Source of the DNA: Mesorhizobium sp.
Lineage (GTDB): Bacteria; Pseudomonadota; Alphaproteobacteria; Rhizobiales; Rhizobiaceae
Direction of reading: 5' to 3'
Length of the DNA stretch: 43,377 bases
NCBI GenBank assembly: GCA_004020875.1
Contig: SAPZ01000038.1
Coordinates: 1-43,377, forward strand
The position numbers and the translations under genes were made by a program. The stretch's first letter is position 1, and every line of letters starts with the position of its first letter. Shown in pieces: positions 8,744 to 16,922 of the stretch. A model generated the notes under the pieces. That model did no database searches. It was not told where the DNA came from and was given only the letters and a program-made list of their open reading frames with translations.

Positions 8744-9613
8744 ATGAGCCTGCCGCTTGGCGATCCGAGAACCATCGGCCCGCGCATCCGCATGATGATG
8801 CCGCATCTCACGCCGCTGGAAGGGAGGGTGGTCGACATGATCCTCGGCAGGCGCGATTTCGACGAAAACATATCGCTGAAGACCGTGGCCGAAGACGCCG
8901 GCGTGTCGGAAGCCATGATCGTCAAGATCGCCAAGAAACTCGGCTTCGACGGCTTCAAGGATTTCCGAGCCGGTCTCGCCGGCTACAACCGGTTGCCGAC
9001 GGCCGAACTGCACGAAGAACTCTCGCCTGACGACACCGACGCCGAGATCGCGCGCAAGGTGTTCCGCACTTCCGTGCATGCGCTGGAGGAGACGCTAGCC
9101 ATTCTCGACCCGCAGGCGCTGGAGCGGGCGGCCGACCTCATCTTCGGCGCGCGCCAACGCGACCTCTATGGCGTCGGCGGCTCGGCGCAGATCGCGCGCG
9201 ACGTCGCCCACAAGCTCTTGCGCATCGGTGTTCGCACCAGCGTCTTCGACGATGCGCATATGATGCTGATGTCGGCTTCGCTGCTTGGCGAAGGAGACGT
9301 CGCCATCGCGATCTCCCATTCGGGAACCAGCACGGCCGTGATCGAGCCAGTTGAGCTGGCGCGCCGGCGCGGCGCGCGCACAATCGCGCTCACCAACTAC
9401 GCGACGTCGCCGCTCGCCTCGGCCGCCGACGTGGTGTTGTGCTCGACGGCCCAAGGCTCGCCGCTCCTGGGCGAAAATGCCGCCGCGCGCATTGCGCAGT
9501 TGATCATATTCGACGCCGTCTTTGCCGCCGTCGCGCGGCGCGATCTTAAGGCGGCCGAACGCAACCTCGCCGCGACCATGGCCGCGGTCGCCGGCAAGCG
9601 GCGCGGCGCATGA
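8744..9613 (+). CDS. MurR/RpiR family transcriptional regulator
   Basis: A 289-residue regulator with an N-terminal HTH_6 domain (about 15-90; recognition part VSEAMIVKIAKKLGFDGFKD) and a C-terminal SIS sugar-phosphate-binding domain (about 125-265; G-V-G-G-S-A and AISHSGTSTAVIE). RpiR proteins sense phosphosugars, which fits the kinase gene coupled to it by an ATGA overlap at 9610-9613. GGGGGAAGA precedes the ATG. Together with the LysR gene the locus has two regulators, perhaps one for external sugar and one for the phosphorylated intermediate. Confidence 0.92.
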   Translation: MSLPLGDPRTIGPRIRMMMPHLTPLEGRVVDMILGRRDFDENISLKTVAEDAGVSEAMIVKIAKKLGFDGFKDFRAGLAGYNRLPTAELHEELSPDDTDAEIARKVFRTSVHALEETLAILDPQALERAADLIFGARQRDLYGVGGSAQIARDVAHKLLRIGVRTSVFDDAHMMLMSASLLGEGDVAIAISHSGTSTAVIEPVELARRRGARTIALTNYATSPLASAADVVLCSTAQGSPLLGENAAARIAQLIIFDAVFAAVARRDLKAAERNLAATMAAVAGKRRGA

Positions 9614-10479
9614 GCACCGCGCCGCGTCCTGTCGTCGTTGCGGTCGGCAGCCTTCACTACGACATCATGGTCGACGCGCCAGATCGTCCGCGCAAGGGCG
9701 AGACGGTGACCGGCTTTGGCTGGCGACCAAAATTCGGCGGGAAGGGCGGCAACCAGGCGGTCGCGGCGGCGAAAGCTGGCGCCGATGTGCGCATGGCGGG
9801 CGCCGTAGGCGATGACGATTTCGGCCAGTTTCTTCTAGCCAACCTCCTCTCCGCCGGTGTTGATGCTTCCCGTATCGACCGCGTCGAAGGCCGGGGCTCG
9901 GGCATGAGCGTCGCCATATCGGACAGCAGCGGAGACTATGGAGCCGTGATCGTCTCGGGCGCCAACACCGCTCTGGATCCCCGGAGTCTCGACGACCCCA
10001 CGCTCTGGCGAGACGCGGGCGTGCTCATCCTGCAGAACGAAATGCCGGACGCCGTCAATCTCGCCGCCGCCAAGGCCGCGAGATTGGCAGGCGTGCCGGT
10101 ATGCCTGAACGCCGCCCCGCACCGAGCGCTGACGGACGAGTTCGTTGCGTTGGTCAATATCATGATGGTCAACGCGATCGAGGCCGAACAGTTTTGCGGG
10201 TGCCCGGTCGGCGATATCGCCTCGGCGGTCAGCGCCGCCGGATTGCTCTCAAGCCGTTTTGCCACCGTGGTGGTAACGGCAGGCGGAGACGGCGTGGTCG
10301 GCCTGCAGCGCGGCCATGAGCCGGTCGTGGTGCCCGCCATTCCTGTCCGGTTGGTCAGCACGCATGGCGCGGGCGATGTCTTCGCCGGAACCTTTGCGGC
10401 GGCGTTTGCGGCGGGTCGCCCCTTCGCGGTGTGTCTCGATCTCGCCAACAAAGCCGCCGCCAGGCACGTCTCGACCTGA
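9610..10479 (+). CDS. PfkB family carbohydrate kinase (ribokinase-like)
   Basis: A 289-residue ribokinase-family kinase. The substrate-side motif FGGKGGNQAVAAAKAG lies near 37-52 and the ATP/anion-hole motif HGAGDVFAGTF near 252-262, with Asp of GAGD the catalytic base. It would phosphorylate a sugar or polyol at a terminal hydroxyl using ATP. The protein ends about 30 residues after GAGD, slightly shorter than E. coli RbsK. The start overlaps the RpiR stop, so regulator and kinase are made together. The substrate is inferred only as 'the sugar taken up by this locus'. Confidence 0.92.
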   Translation: MSTAPRPVVVAVGSLHYDIMVDAPDRPRKGETVTGFGWRPKFGGKGGNQAVAAAKAGADVRMAGAVGDDDFGQFLLANLLSAGVDASRIDRVEGRGSGMSVAISDSSGDYGAVIVSGANTALDPRSLDDPTLWRDAGVLILQNEMPDAVNLAAAKAARLAGVPVCLNAAPHRALTDEFVALVNIMMVNAIEAEQFCGCPVGDIASAVSAAGLLSSRFATVVVTAGGDGVVGLQRGHEPVVVPAIPVRLVSTHGAGDVFAGTFAAAFAAGRPFAVCLDLANKAAARHVST

Positions 10480-10506
10480 CGGCATGCCGGCCTACGCATC
10501 TCAATC

Positions 10507-10557
10507 TTTAGCACAGCTAAACGATCAAGCTCACCTTCTAAATTGAGCTAACAGCTC
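10507..10557. promoter_or_regulatory. Cluster of three palindromes, likely operator of the 10746 operon
   Basis: Three perfect inverted repeats lie in 51 bases: TTTAGC-ACA-GCTAAA (10507-10521), AGCTCA-N10-TGAGCT (10528-10549) and GAGCT-AAC-AGCTC (10545-10557). The arms share the core AGCTAA/AGCTCA, and two of the palindromes overlap. The cluster lies between the kinase stop (10479) and the dehydrogenase start (10746). This arrangement fits an operator for a local regulator, the RpiR or LysR protein being the nearest candidates. A terminator role for the kinase operon is less likely, since no T-tract follows. Confidence 0.5.
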
Positions 10558-10745
10558 TCCCGCAATACGAATATAGCGGTTCGGCAAACAGGCCGGACAT
10601 CGGCAGCACGGCTTGCCGGGGAGGCAATTGCGCCATTGCGGGAAGGTGTCGAGGGCGTGTCTAGGGTGAACCGGGACATGAAGGCCTTCACGCGTCTCGC
10701 CGAAGACTGAGGCGTGTCGAATTCGGTGATGCGAAGGATACGGAC

Positions 10746-12104
10746 ATGAACCTTTATACCCTGCTTGCCGCCCGTGCGGAGCGTGGACGCCCAGTGCGGG
10801 TGGGCCTGATCGGCGCCGGCAAATTCGGCTCTATGGTGCTGTCGCAGGCGCAACGCATCGCCGGATACCATATGGTCGCGGTGGCCGATCTGAACCTTTC
10901 CAAGGCGCGGGACGCGCTGCAGCGCGTCGGCTGGCCGGCAGAGCGGTATCAGGCGAAGGATGCTGGCGAAGCGGTGAAGAACGGCACGACCTTCGTTACC
11001 GATGACGTCGCCGCGCTGCTTGCCTGCGAAGAGATCGAATGCGTGATCGAGGCGACTGGCCATCCGATTGCCGGAACCCGCCATGCGCTCGCCGCGATCG
11101 AGGCCGGCAAGCATGTCGTGATGGTCAATGTCGAGGCCGACGTCATGGTCGGACCGATCCTGGCCGAGAAGGCGCGCCAGAAGGGCGTCATCTATTCGAT
11201 GGCCTATGGCGACCAGCCGGCGCTGATCTGCGAGCTGGTGGATTGGGCGCGGGCGACCGGCTTCGAAGTGACGGCGGCAGGCAAGGGGATGAATTTCGAG
11301 CCGCGCTACCGTTATTCCACGCCCGACACGGTCTGGGGCTTCTTCGGCTGGAGCGAGGAGGAGGTGGCCAAGGGCGACTTCAATCCGAAGATGTACAACT
11401 CTTTCACCGACGGCACCAAGGCGGCGATCGAGATGGCCGCGGTCGCCAACGGCACCGGTCTCGACTGTCCAGATGCCGGGCTGGGCTTCCCGCCCTGCGG
11501 CCTGCACGATCTTGCCAAGGTGTTCCGCCCGGCCGCCGATGGCGGACGCATGGCGCGCTCGGGCCTGGTCGACATCGCCGCCAGCCAGGAGCCGGACGGC
11601 CGCGAGGTGTTCAACAACATCCGCTACGGCGTGTTCGTCACCTTCAAGGCGCACAACGAGTATTCGCGCGCCTGCTTCAAGCAGTATGGGCTGCTGACCG
11701 ATCCGTCCGGCTGGTACGCCTCGATGTGGCGGCCCTTCCACATTATCGGGCTGGAGACCTCGATCAGCGTGCTGTCGGCCGTGCTGCGCAACGAGTCAAC
11801 CGGGTCGTCGAAGGAGTTCCGCGGCGATGCGGTGGCGACCGCCAAGAAGGACATGCAGCCCGGCGAGATGCTGGACGGCGAGGGCGGCTACGCGGTCTGG
11901 GCAAACGCCATTCCAGCCTCGATCAGCCTCGAGCACGCAGCGCTTCCGATTGGTCTCGCGCACAATGTTCGGCTGAAGCGCGCCGTCAGGAAGGACCAGA
12001 TCGTGAGCGTCAATGATGTCGAGCTGGTCAACGACCTCGACGTGGTGAAGCTGCGCAGCGAAATGGAAGAGCGCTTCCGCCCTACGCCGAGCGTGGCCGC
12101 CTGA
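10746..12104 (+). CDS. COG4091-type NAD(P)-dependent oxidoreductase with SAF domain
   Basis: A 452-residue protein with an N-terminal Rossmann fold (GLIGAGKFGS near 19-28), a homoserine-dehydrogenase-like middle part, and a C-terminal SAF-like domain (about 365-435, with G-D-A-V-A-T-A-K-K-D-M-Q-P-G-E). The family is often labelled 'homoserine dehydrogenase-like' or, wrongly, FlgA because of the SAF domain. In rhizobia its members tend to sit in carbohydrate or polyol loci, and a reaction on a sugar acid or branched polyol is more likely than homoserine metabolism. It opens a three-gene run with the ABM protein (19 bases downstream) and the second dehydrogenase. Confidence 0.85.
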   Translation: MNLYTLLAARAERGRPVRVGLIGAGKFGSMVLSQAQRIAGYHMVAVADLNLSKARDALQRVGWPAERYQAKDAGEAVKNGTTFVTDDVAALLACEEIECVIEATGHPIAGTRHALAAIEAGKHVVMVNVEADVMVGPILAEKARQKGVIYSMAYGDQPALICELVDWARATGFEVTAAGKGMNFEPRYRYSTPDTVWGFFGWSEEEVAKGDFNPKMYNSFTDGTKAAIEMAAVANGTGLDCPDAGLGFPPCGLHDLAKVFRPAADGGRMARSGLVDIAASQEPDGREVFNNIRYGVFVTFKAHNEYSRACFKQYGLLTDPSGWYASMWRPFHIIGLETSISVLSAVLRNESTGSSKEFRGDAVATAKKDMQPGEMLDGEGGYAVWANAIPASISLEHAALPIGLAHNVRLKRAVRKDQIVSVNDVELVNDLDVVKLRSEMEERFRPTPSVAA

Positions 12105-12123
12105 TCGTCCCGGAAGGAAAGTC

Positions 12124-12438
12124 ATGAGCGAGCACCGTTTGCCACCCTTCGTGGTGATCCCCGAATTCCGCGTCAGGCCGCAGGTCAGGACCGCATTTCT
12201 CGATGCTGCCCTGGACGACGCCCAGCATTCGCTCGCCGACGAGGCGGGCTGCCGCCGCTTCGATGTCGTCTGCCCGGAGAGCGCCGAAGACATGGTGTTG
12301 TTCTACGAGATCTATGACGATCGCGCCGCATTCGACGCGCATTTGCAAACCCCGCATCTGAAGCGTTTCCAGGCGGCCATGAAGGCGCTCGAGGTCGAAG
12401 AGACGGTCGTTCGCTTCGCCGCTCTCGAAAATGGCTGA
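12124..12438 (+). CDS. Small ABM-domain protein (putative quinol monooxygenase type)
   Basis: A 104-residue protein filling one antibiotic-biosynthesis-monooxygenase (ABM) fold: E-F-R-V-R-P-Q strand near 14-20, E-A-G-C-R-R-F-D-V loop, an F-Y-E-I-Y-D-D-R-A-A-F-D-A-H strand-helix, and a closing helix with H-L-K-R-F. Relatives include YgiN and the isomerase LsrG. GGAAGGAAA lies 5-6 bases before ATG. Its 3' end overlaps the next gene by 8 bases. In sugar loci such proteins may act on reactive keto intermediates rather than as oxygenases; the activity here is unknown. Confidence 0.82.
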   Translation: MSEHRLPPFVVIPEFRVRPQVRTAFLDAALDDAQHSLADEAGCRRFDVVCPESAEDMVLFYEIYDDRAAFDAHLQTPHLKRFQAAMKALEVEETVVRFAALENG

Positions 12439-13336
12439 TCCGGCACCGGTCGCCGCAATGAGCGCCACCAGGATCGGTTTCATTGGAACAGGCATCATGG
12501 GCGGCCACATGGCCCGCCAGTTGGCGAAGGCCGGCTTTGCCGTGACGGTCTGGAACCGAAGCCCCGGCAAGGCCGAAGCGCTCGAGCGCTTCGGCGTCGG
12601 CGTTGCCGCCGAGGCGGCAGAGGCGGCGCGGGATGCCGATGTCGTGATCTCGATGCTGAGCTCGGGACCAGTCTGCGACGAGGTGCTGTTCGGCACGAAT
12701 GCGGCAGTCGATGCAATGCAGCCGGGGTCGACGCTTGTGGTGATGAGTTCCATTCCGGTCGAGACGGCGCGCAGGCAAGGGGAACTTGCGGCGCAAAAGG
12801 GCATCCGATACGCCGACGCTCCCGTCTCCGGCGGGGAGAAAGGCGCGGATGAAGGGACGCTTGCCATCATGGGGGGCGGTGACGCCGACACCATAGACGC
12901 GCTGAGGCCCGTCCTCGCTCCGCTGGGGCGTGTCACGCATGTCGGCCCGGTTGGCGCCGGCAGCCTTGCAAAACTCGCCAACCAGCTGATTGTCGCCAGC
13001 AACATCTGCGCAGTCGCCGAGGCGCTGCTGTTGGCGGAACGAGGTGGCGCGGATCCGGCGCGCGTGCGCGAGGCGCTGCTCGGCGGTTTCGCCGACTCGA
13101 CGGTGTTTCGCCAGCACGGCCTGCGCATGATCGAGGCCGATTTCGTGCCGGGAGGTCCGGCCAAATATCAGATTAAGGATACCGGCACGACGCTTACGTT
13201 TGCGGCGTCGCTCGGCCTGACTTTGCCCGTCGCGACCGAGGTCGACCGGATTTTCCGCGGCCTCGTCGACAATGGCGGTGGCGACCTCGACCACAGCGCG
13301 GCAATTATCGAATTGCGCCGCATCAATTTCCGATAA
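12431..13336 (+). CDS. NAD(P)-dependent 3-hydroxyacid dehydrogenase (3-hydroxyisobutyrate dehydrogenase family)
   Basis: A 301-residue beta-hydroxyacid dehydrogenase. The Rossmann motif GFIGTGIMGGHMA sits near 16-28, the substrate motif DAPVSGGEKGADEGTLAIM near 128-146, and the catalytic-lysine region GAGSLAKLANQL near 175-186. Family members reduce or oxidise tartronate semialdehyde, 3-hydroxyisobutyrate or L-threonate. With the kinase, isomerase and COG4091 enzyme it probably completes the sugar-acid branch of the locus. An in-frame ATG at residue 10 is an alternative start. Confidence 0.92.
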   Translation: MADPAPVAAMSATRIGFIGTGIMGGHMARQLAKAGFAVTVWNRSPGKAEALERFGVGVAAEAAEAARDADVVISMLSSGPVCDEVLFGTNAAVDAMQPGSTLVVMSSIPVETARRQGELAAQKGIRYADAPVSGGEKGADEGTLAIMGGGDADTIDALRPVLAPLGRVTHVGPVGAGSLAKLANQLIVASNICAVAEALLLAERGGADPARVREALLGGFADSTVFRQHGLRMIEADFVPGGPAKYQIKDTGTTLTFAASLGLTLPVATEVDRIFRGLVDNGGGDLDHSAAIIELRRINFR

Positions 13337-13565
13337 GCGGCAGGCTGGGCGTATCCGTCGCTGTGCAGCTTGGCCATCCTGAAAGTCGCCAGTCCGGTGT
13401 GGGCCCCCTTCTCAGATTAGTAGTCTGATCGATATCGAGCAAACGGCAGCTTTGCGCCCTTATGTCGGCCGTTAAGGTTGGCTTCGCGATCGCCCGAAAG
13501 CCGACATAGTTTGGCAGTCCAACGTCGCCAAGCTGAAAAGCCAGCACAGCGCCATTGCGGAATCA
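13337..13565. other. Convergent intergenic region with an inverted repeat and a dispersed repeat
   Basis: This 229-base gap separates two convergent genes. TATGTCGGC (13461-13469) and GCCGACATA (13500-13508) form a perfect 9-bp inverted repeat around about 30 bases that can fold further (GGCTT...AAGCC), so it may end transcription from both sides. The left arm belongs to a longer element, GGCAG-TTGCGCC-ATGTCGGCCGTT in outline, which recurs near 1945-1971 beside another gene 3' end. A smaller stem CAGA-N7-TCTG lies near 13418-13432. No gene is seen. Confidence 0.45.
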
Positions 13566-15362
13566 TCACCCCTGCCGCTTATAGCAAGCAATCATGTGAC
13601 CCGGTCCGAGGCCTCTGATCGGCGGTTCCGCCATTCGGCAGGCTTCTTCAACTAAGGCACAGCGGTCGGCAAAGCAGCATCCCTTTTTGAACTCCGCCGA
13701 GGCTTCGCCCTGGGTGAACGGGACTGGCACTCGGTCTTCTGAAGATGGTGCTAACAACAGCTTCGTGTATGGATGATTGGGTCCACGAAAGACCTGCTCC
13801 GATGAGCCAGTCTCGACGAGACGGCCGCGATAGAGCACGCCGATCCTGTCGGCCATGTAGCGCACGACCCTGAGGTCGTGGCTGATGAACAGGTAGGTCG
13901 TGTCCTTGTCGTGCTGCAGGTCGTTGAGCAGGTTGAGCACCGTCGCCTGAACCGAGACGTCGAGCGCCGAGGTCGGCTCGTCAAGCACCACCACTTTTGG
14001 CGCTCCGGCGAAGGCCCGCGCGATCGCCGCCCTCTGTCGCTGGCCGCCCGAAAGCGAGCGTGGCTTCTGCTCGGCGGTCGTGTCGGCCAGCCGGACGGAG
14101 CGCAACAGGTCGCCGACTCGGTTCTTCGCATCTCTCCTGCCAAGCCCGGCAAGCCGCCGCAGCGGCCGGCTGATGATCCGCCCTATCCGGTGGCGCGGAT
14201 TGAGCGTGCGGTCCGGCGACTGGAAAACCATTTGAACGTCGCGCCGCTCCGTCGGCGCCCGCCTCTCGGCGCGCGGCGCCACCGTCCTGCCGAACAGCTC
14301 GACCGACCCTTTGGTGGGCGTCTGGAGCCCGGTGACGATCCTTGCCAGGGTCGATTTGCCCGAGCCGGATTCGCCGATCAGGCCGAAGGTCTTACCCCGC
14401 TCAATGCTGAGATCGACATTGTGCAGCACTGCCTGGTCGCCGAAGGAATGGCTAATGTTTTTACACGCGATGGCGACTTGCCCGTCCGTTGGATCGGGAA
14501 CAGCGGCGACCGCGTCGGGGCGATCGAGAATGGTCGTGCCTATTTCGGCCAGCCGGCCGTCGCGCTTGGTGAAATTGAGCGCAGGGATCGAGGCGATCAG
14601 CGCCTTGGTGTAGGCATGGGCCGGGTTCTCAAACACATCCTCGGCGCCTCCGCTCTCGACCACGGCGCCCGCCTGCATGACCGCCACCCGGTCGCAGGAA
14701 CGGCGGATCAGGTTGATGTCGTGGCTGATGAGAAGAATGCTGGTTTTGTGGTCGCGGCGCAGGTCGTCGAGGATCGCGATCACCTCCGACTGCACGCTGG
14801 CGTCGAGTGCCGTCGTCGGCTCGTCCAGCACCAGCAGTGCCGGGTCGAGCGCGATGGCGATCGCGATGTTGGCACGTTGCTGCATGCCGCCGGAGAGCTC
14901 ATGCGGATAGAGATCGAGCACCCGCTCCGGATTGGCCACCCGTACTCGCTTCAGCAACTCGGCCGAGCGCCAGCGCGCTTCCTCGTGGCCCACCGGGCGA
15001 TGACGCATGATCGTCTCGCCGATCTGCCTTTCGATCGTCATGGCCGGGCTGAGCGCGGCGCCCGGATGCTGGTAGACCGCTGCGATGCGATTGCCCCGCA
15101 GACCACGCAGCTCTTCGCCAGAGAGGCTGCCGATTTCCCGGCCCTGGAACTGCAGCGCCGAGGCGGTGATCCGTGCATTTCCCGGCAGGTAGCGCAATAT
15201 GGCCAGCGCTACCGAACTCTTGCCCGAGCCGGATTCGCCGACGAGTCCCAACGCTTCGCCTTGGCCTATTGCGAGCGACACGCCATCGACGGCGGATTGC
15301 CATCCTCTTTTCCCGCTATAGGCGATGGAAAGTTTCTCCACATTCAGCACCGAAGGGGACAT
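13566..15362 (-). CDS. Dipeptide-type ABC transporter, fused double ATP-binding protein (DppD-DppF)
   Basis: A 598-residue ATPase carrying two complete nucleotide-binding domains, equivalent to DppD and DppF joined. Each half has Walker A GESGSGKSS/T (near 42-50 and 328-336), a signature (LSGGMQQR, LSGGQRQR) and Walker B (V-L-D-E-P-T). The oligopeptide-type C-terminal segment with clustered cysteines (G-C-C-F-A-D-R-C-A-L) is at the end. ATG 15362 is preceded by GAGG; upstream in-frame TTG 15407 is unlikely. The gene is divergent from the monooxygenase gene at 15553, whose strand carries the matching binding protein and permeases at 17746-21264, so it should power that importer. Confidence 0.93.
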   Translation of the reverse strand: MSPSVLNVEKLSIAYSGKRGWQSAVDGVSLAIGQGEALGLVGESGSGKSSVALAILRYLPGNARITASALQFQGREIGSLSGEELRGLRGNRIAAVYQHPGAALSPAMTIERQIGETIMRHRPVGHEEARWRSAELLKRVRVANPERVLDLYPHELSGGMQQRANIAIAIALDPALLVLDEPTTALDASVQSEVIAILDDLRRDHKTSILLISHDINLIRRSCDRVAVMQAGAVVESGGAEDVFENPAHAYTKALIASIPALNFTKRDGRLAEIGTTILDRPDAVAAVPDPTDGQVAIACKNISHSFGDQAVLHNVDLSIERGKTFGLIGESGSGKSTLARIVTGLQTPTKGSVELFGRTVAPRAERRAPTERRDVQMVFQSPDRTLNPRHRIGRIISRPLRRLAGLGRRDAKNRVGDLLRSVRLADTTAEQKPRSLSGGQRQRAAIARAFAGAPKVVVLDEPTSALDVSVQATVLNLLNDLQHDKDTTYLFISHDLRVVRYMADRIGVLYRGRLVETGSSEQVFRGPNHPYTKLLLAPSSEDRVPVPFTQGEASAEFKKGCCFADRCALVEEACRMAEPPIRGLGPGHMIACYKRQG

Positions 15363-15421
15363 CAAGACCTCGAAATCGCTTTCTGCCGGTGCCCTGATCG
15401 AGGGCAATCGCTTCCGCTTGC

Positions 15422-15552
15422 ATAGTATATTATATCTATAAAATTACTCGAATAAAGCCCGAGCGCAATCTAGCCTTTTGCAAATTGGAGATACCGGGTC
15501 ACGCCGAACAACGCGGCGCTCGTCTCTCCCAGCGATTTGCAAGGAGGCCGGC
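15422..15552. promoter_or_regulatory. AT-rich divergent promoter with a variant sulfur box
   Basis: This is the gap between the divergent DppDF-type ATPase gene and the flavin monooxygenase gene. On the minus strand 15452-15430 reads TTCGAG-TAATTTT-ATAGATATAA, which matches about 17 of 22 positions of the box upstream of ssuA (36553 onward). The core is CTAT-N7-CTCG at 15436-15450 on the plus strand. An overlapping near-palindrome ATAG-N10-CTAT covers 15422-15439. It is the weakest of the five boxes and is a candidate site for control of both directions. Confidence 0.4.
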
Positions 15553-16911
15553 ATGGCGCAAAATCAATTGATCCTCAGCGCGTTCTTCTTCAACCCGCAG
15601 GGCGACCATCGCATGTCGTGGCGTCATCCACGCGCGCCCGGCCGGGAAGTGCTCTCCTTCGATTACTATCGCGAGCTCGTTCAGGCAGCCGAGCGCGCCA
15701 GGATCGACACCATATTCGTCGCCGACCACGTATCGATCTGGGATTCGGTGAAGAGCGGCGTTGCGCACTACGCCAATGCCCGCCTCGAGCCGCTTACGCT
15801 GCTTTCGGCGCTGGCCAGTGTGACGAAGCATATCGGGCTCATCACCACCGCCTCGAGCTCCTACAGCGAGCCCTACAATGTGGCGCGCCTGTTCGCCTCG
15901 CTCGACCACATTAGCGGCGGCAGGGCGTCGTGGAACGTTGTCACCTCGGCCATGGATGAGGAGGCGCGCAATTTCGGCCGCGACGGCAATATCGAGCATG
16001 CCTTCCGCTACCAGCGCGCCGCGGAATTCCTCGATATCGTCAAGGGGCTGTGGGACAGCTGGGAAGACGAAGCCCTGCTGTTCGACAAGGAAACCGGCTA
16101 TTTCGCCGATCCCCATAAGGTCCATGTGCTCGACCATCGCGGCACGCATTTCAAGGTGCGCGGACCGCTCAACGTCTCGCGCCCGCCGCAAGGCCACCCG
16201 CTGATCGTCCAGGCCGGCTCGTCCGAGGACGGCAAGAACTTCGCCACCGCCCATGCCGACGCGCATTTCGCCATCTACAGCACCAAGGAAGACGGCATCC
16301 GATATCGTGAGGACATCAACGAGCGTCTTGCCCGTCACGGCCGGCGGCCGGAGAGCTTCAAGATCCTGCCCGGCATCCTGCCGATCGTCGCCGCTTCCGA
16401 AGCCGAGGCGCGCGACAGGCAGGAATATCTGCAGACGCTGCTGCCGGACCGCGTCGGCATCGATCTCCTGTCGAGCTGGAGCGGTATCGATCTCTCGGCC
16501 TATCCGCCGGACGGCCCGCTGCCGCAGCTTCCAGATGAAAGCACTTTCAACGGCGGCCGCACCTCGCTCAATCGCGTGAGGCAGTGGGCCACGCAGAACC
16601 TGACCCTGCGCGAGATCGCTCGCAAGCTTGCCAACAGCGGCTCGGTGCCGACGATCGCCGGCACGCCTAAGCAGATCGCCGACCAGTTGCAGGACTGGTT
16701 CGAGGCCGGCGCGGCCGACGGCTTCAACCTGATGTTCCCGCTGCTGCCGGAAGACTGGATCAACTTCGCCGAACAGGTCGTGCCCGAGCTGCAGCGCCGT
16801 GGCGTCTTCCCGACCGAATACGCGCCTGGAACGCTGCGCGACCGCTTCGGGCTTGCCCGCCCCGCCAATCGCTTTGCCGAGCAGCGCGCCAACCAGCGCG
16901 CCGTGTCCTGA
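15553..16911 (+). CDS. FMNH2-dependent monooxygenase, NtaA/SnaA/DszA family
   Basis: A 452-residue bacterial-luciferase-type (LLM class) flavin monooxygenase. Typical family parts are F-F-F-N-P-Q-G-D-H-R-M-S-W-R near the N-terminus, DTIFVADHVSIWDS (about 56-69), NVVTSAMDEEARNFGRD (about 132-148) and QAGSSEDGKNFA (about 220-231). Relatives oxidise nitrilotriacetate, EDTA, dibenzothiophene sulfone or methanesulfonate-like compounds with reduced flavin supplied by a separate reductase. The start at ATG 15553 has AAGGAGG 6 bases upstream. Its surroundings (SsuD, SfnG and transporters) favour desulfurisation of an imported sulfur compound; the substrate is inference. Confidence 0.9.
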   Translation: MAQNQLILSAFFFNPQGDHRMSWRHPRAPGREVLSFDYYRELVQAAERARIDTIFVADHVSIWDSVKSGVAHYANARLEPLTLLSALASVTKHIGLITTASSSYSEPYNVARLFASLDHISGGRASWNVVTSAMDEEARNFGRDGNIEHAFRYQRAAEFLDIVKGLWDSWEDEALLFDKETGYFADPHKVHVLDHRGTHFKVRGPLNVSRPPQGHPLIVQAGSSEDGKNFATAHADAHFAIYSTKEDGIRYREDINERLARHGRRPESFKILPGILPIVAASEAEARDRQEYLQTLLPDRVGIDLLSSWSGIDLSAYPPDGPLPQLPDESTFNGGRTSLNRVRQWATQNLTLREIARKLANSGSVPTIAGTPKQIADQLQDWFEAGAADGFNLMFPLLPEDWINFAEQVVPELQRRGVFPTEYAPGTLRDRFGLARPANRFAEQRANQRAVS

Positions 16912-16922
16912 GGAGTGCCGTC

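Noticed and set aside
7762..8958. Open frame of 398 codons on the minus strand opposite the isomerase and RpiR genes
   Set aside because: It spans two genes with clear family motifs on the plus strand and shows no recognisable domain.
13878..15425. Open frame of 515 codons on the plus strand opposite the fused ATPase gene
   Set aside because: The minus strand encodes a full double ATPase with all motifs here. The plus frame has arginine- and histidine-rich, motif-free sequence typical of a GC-rich shadow.
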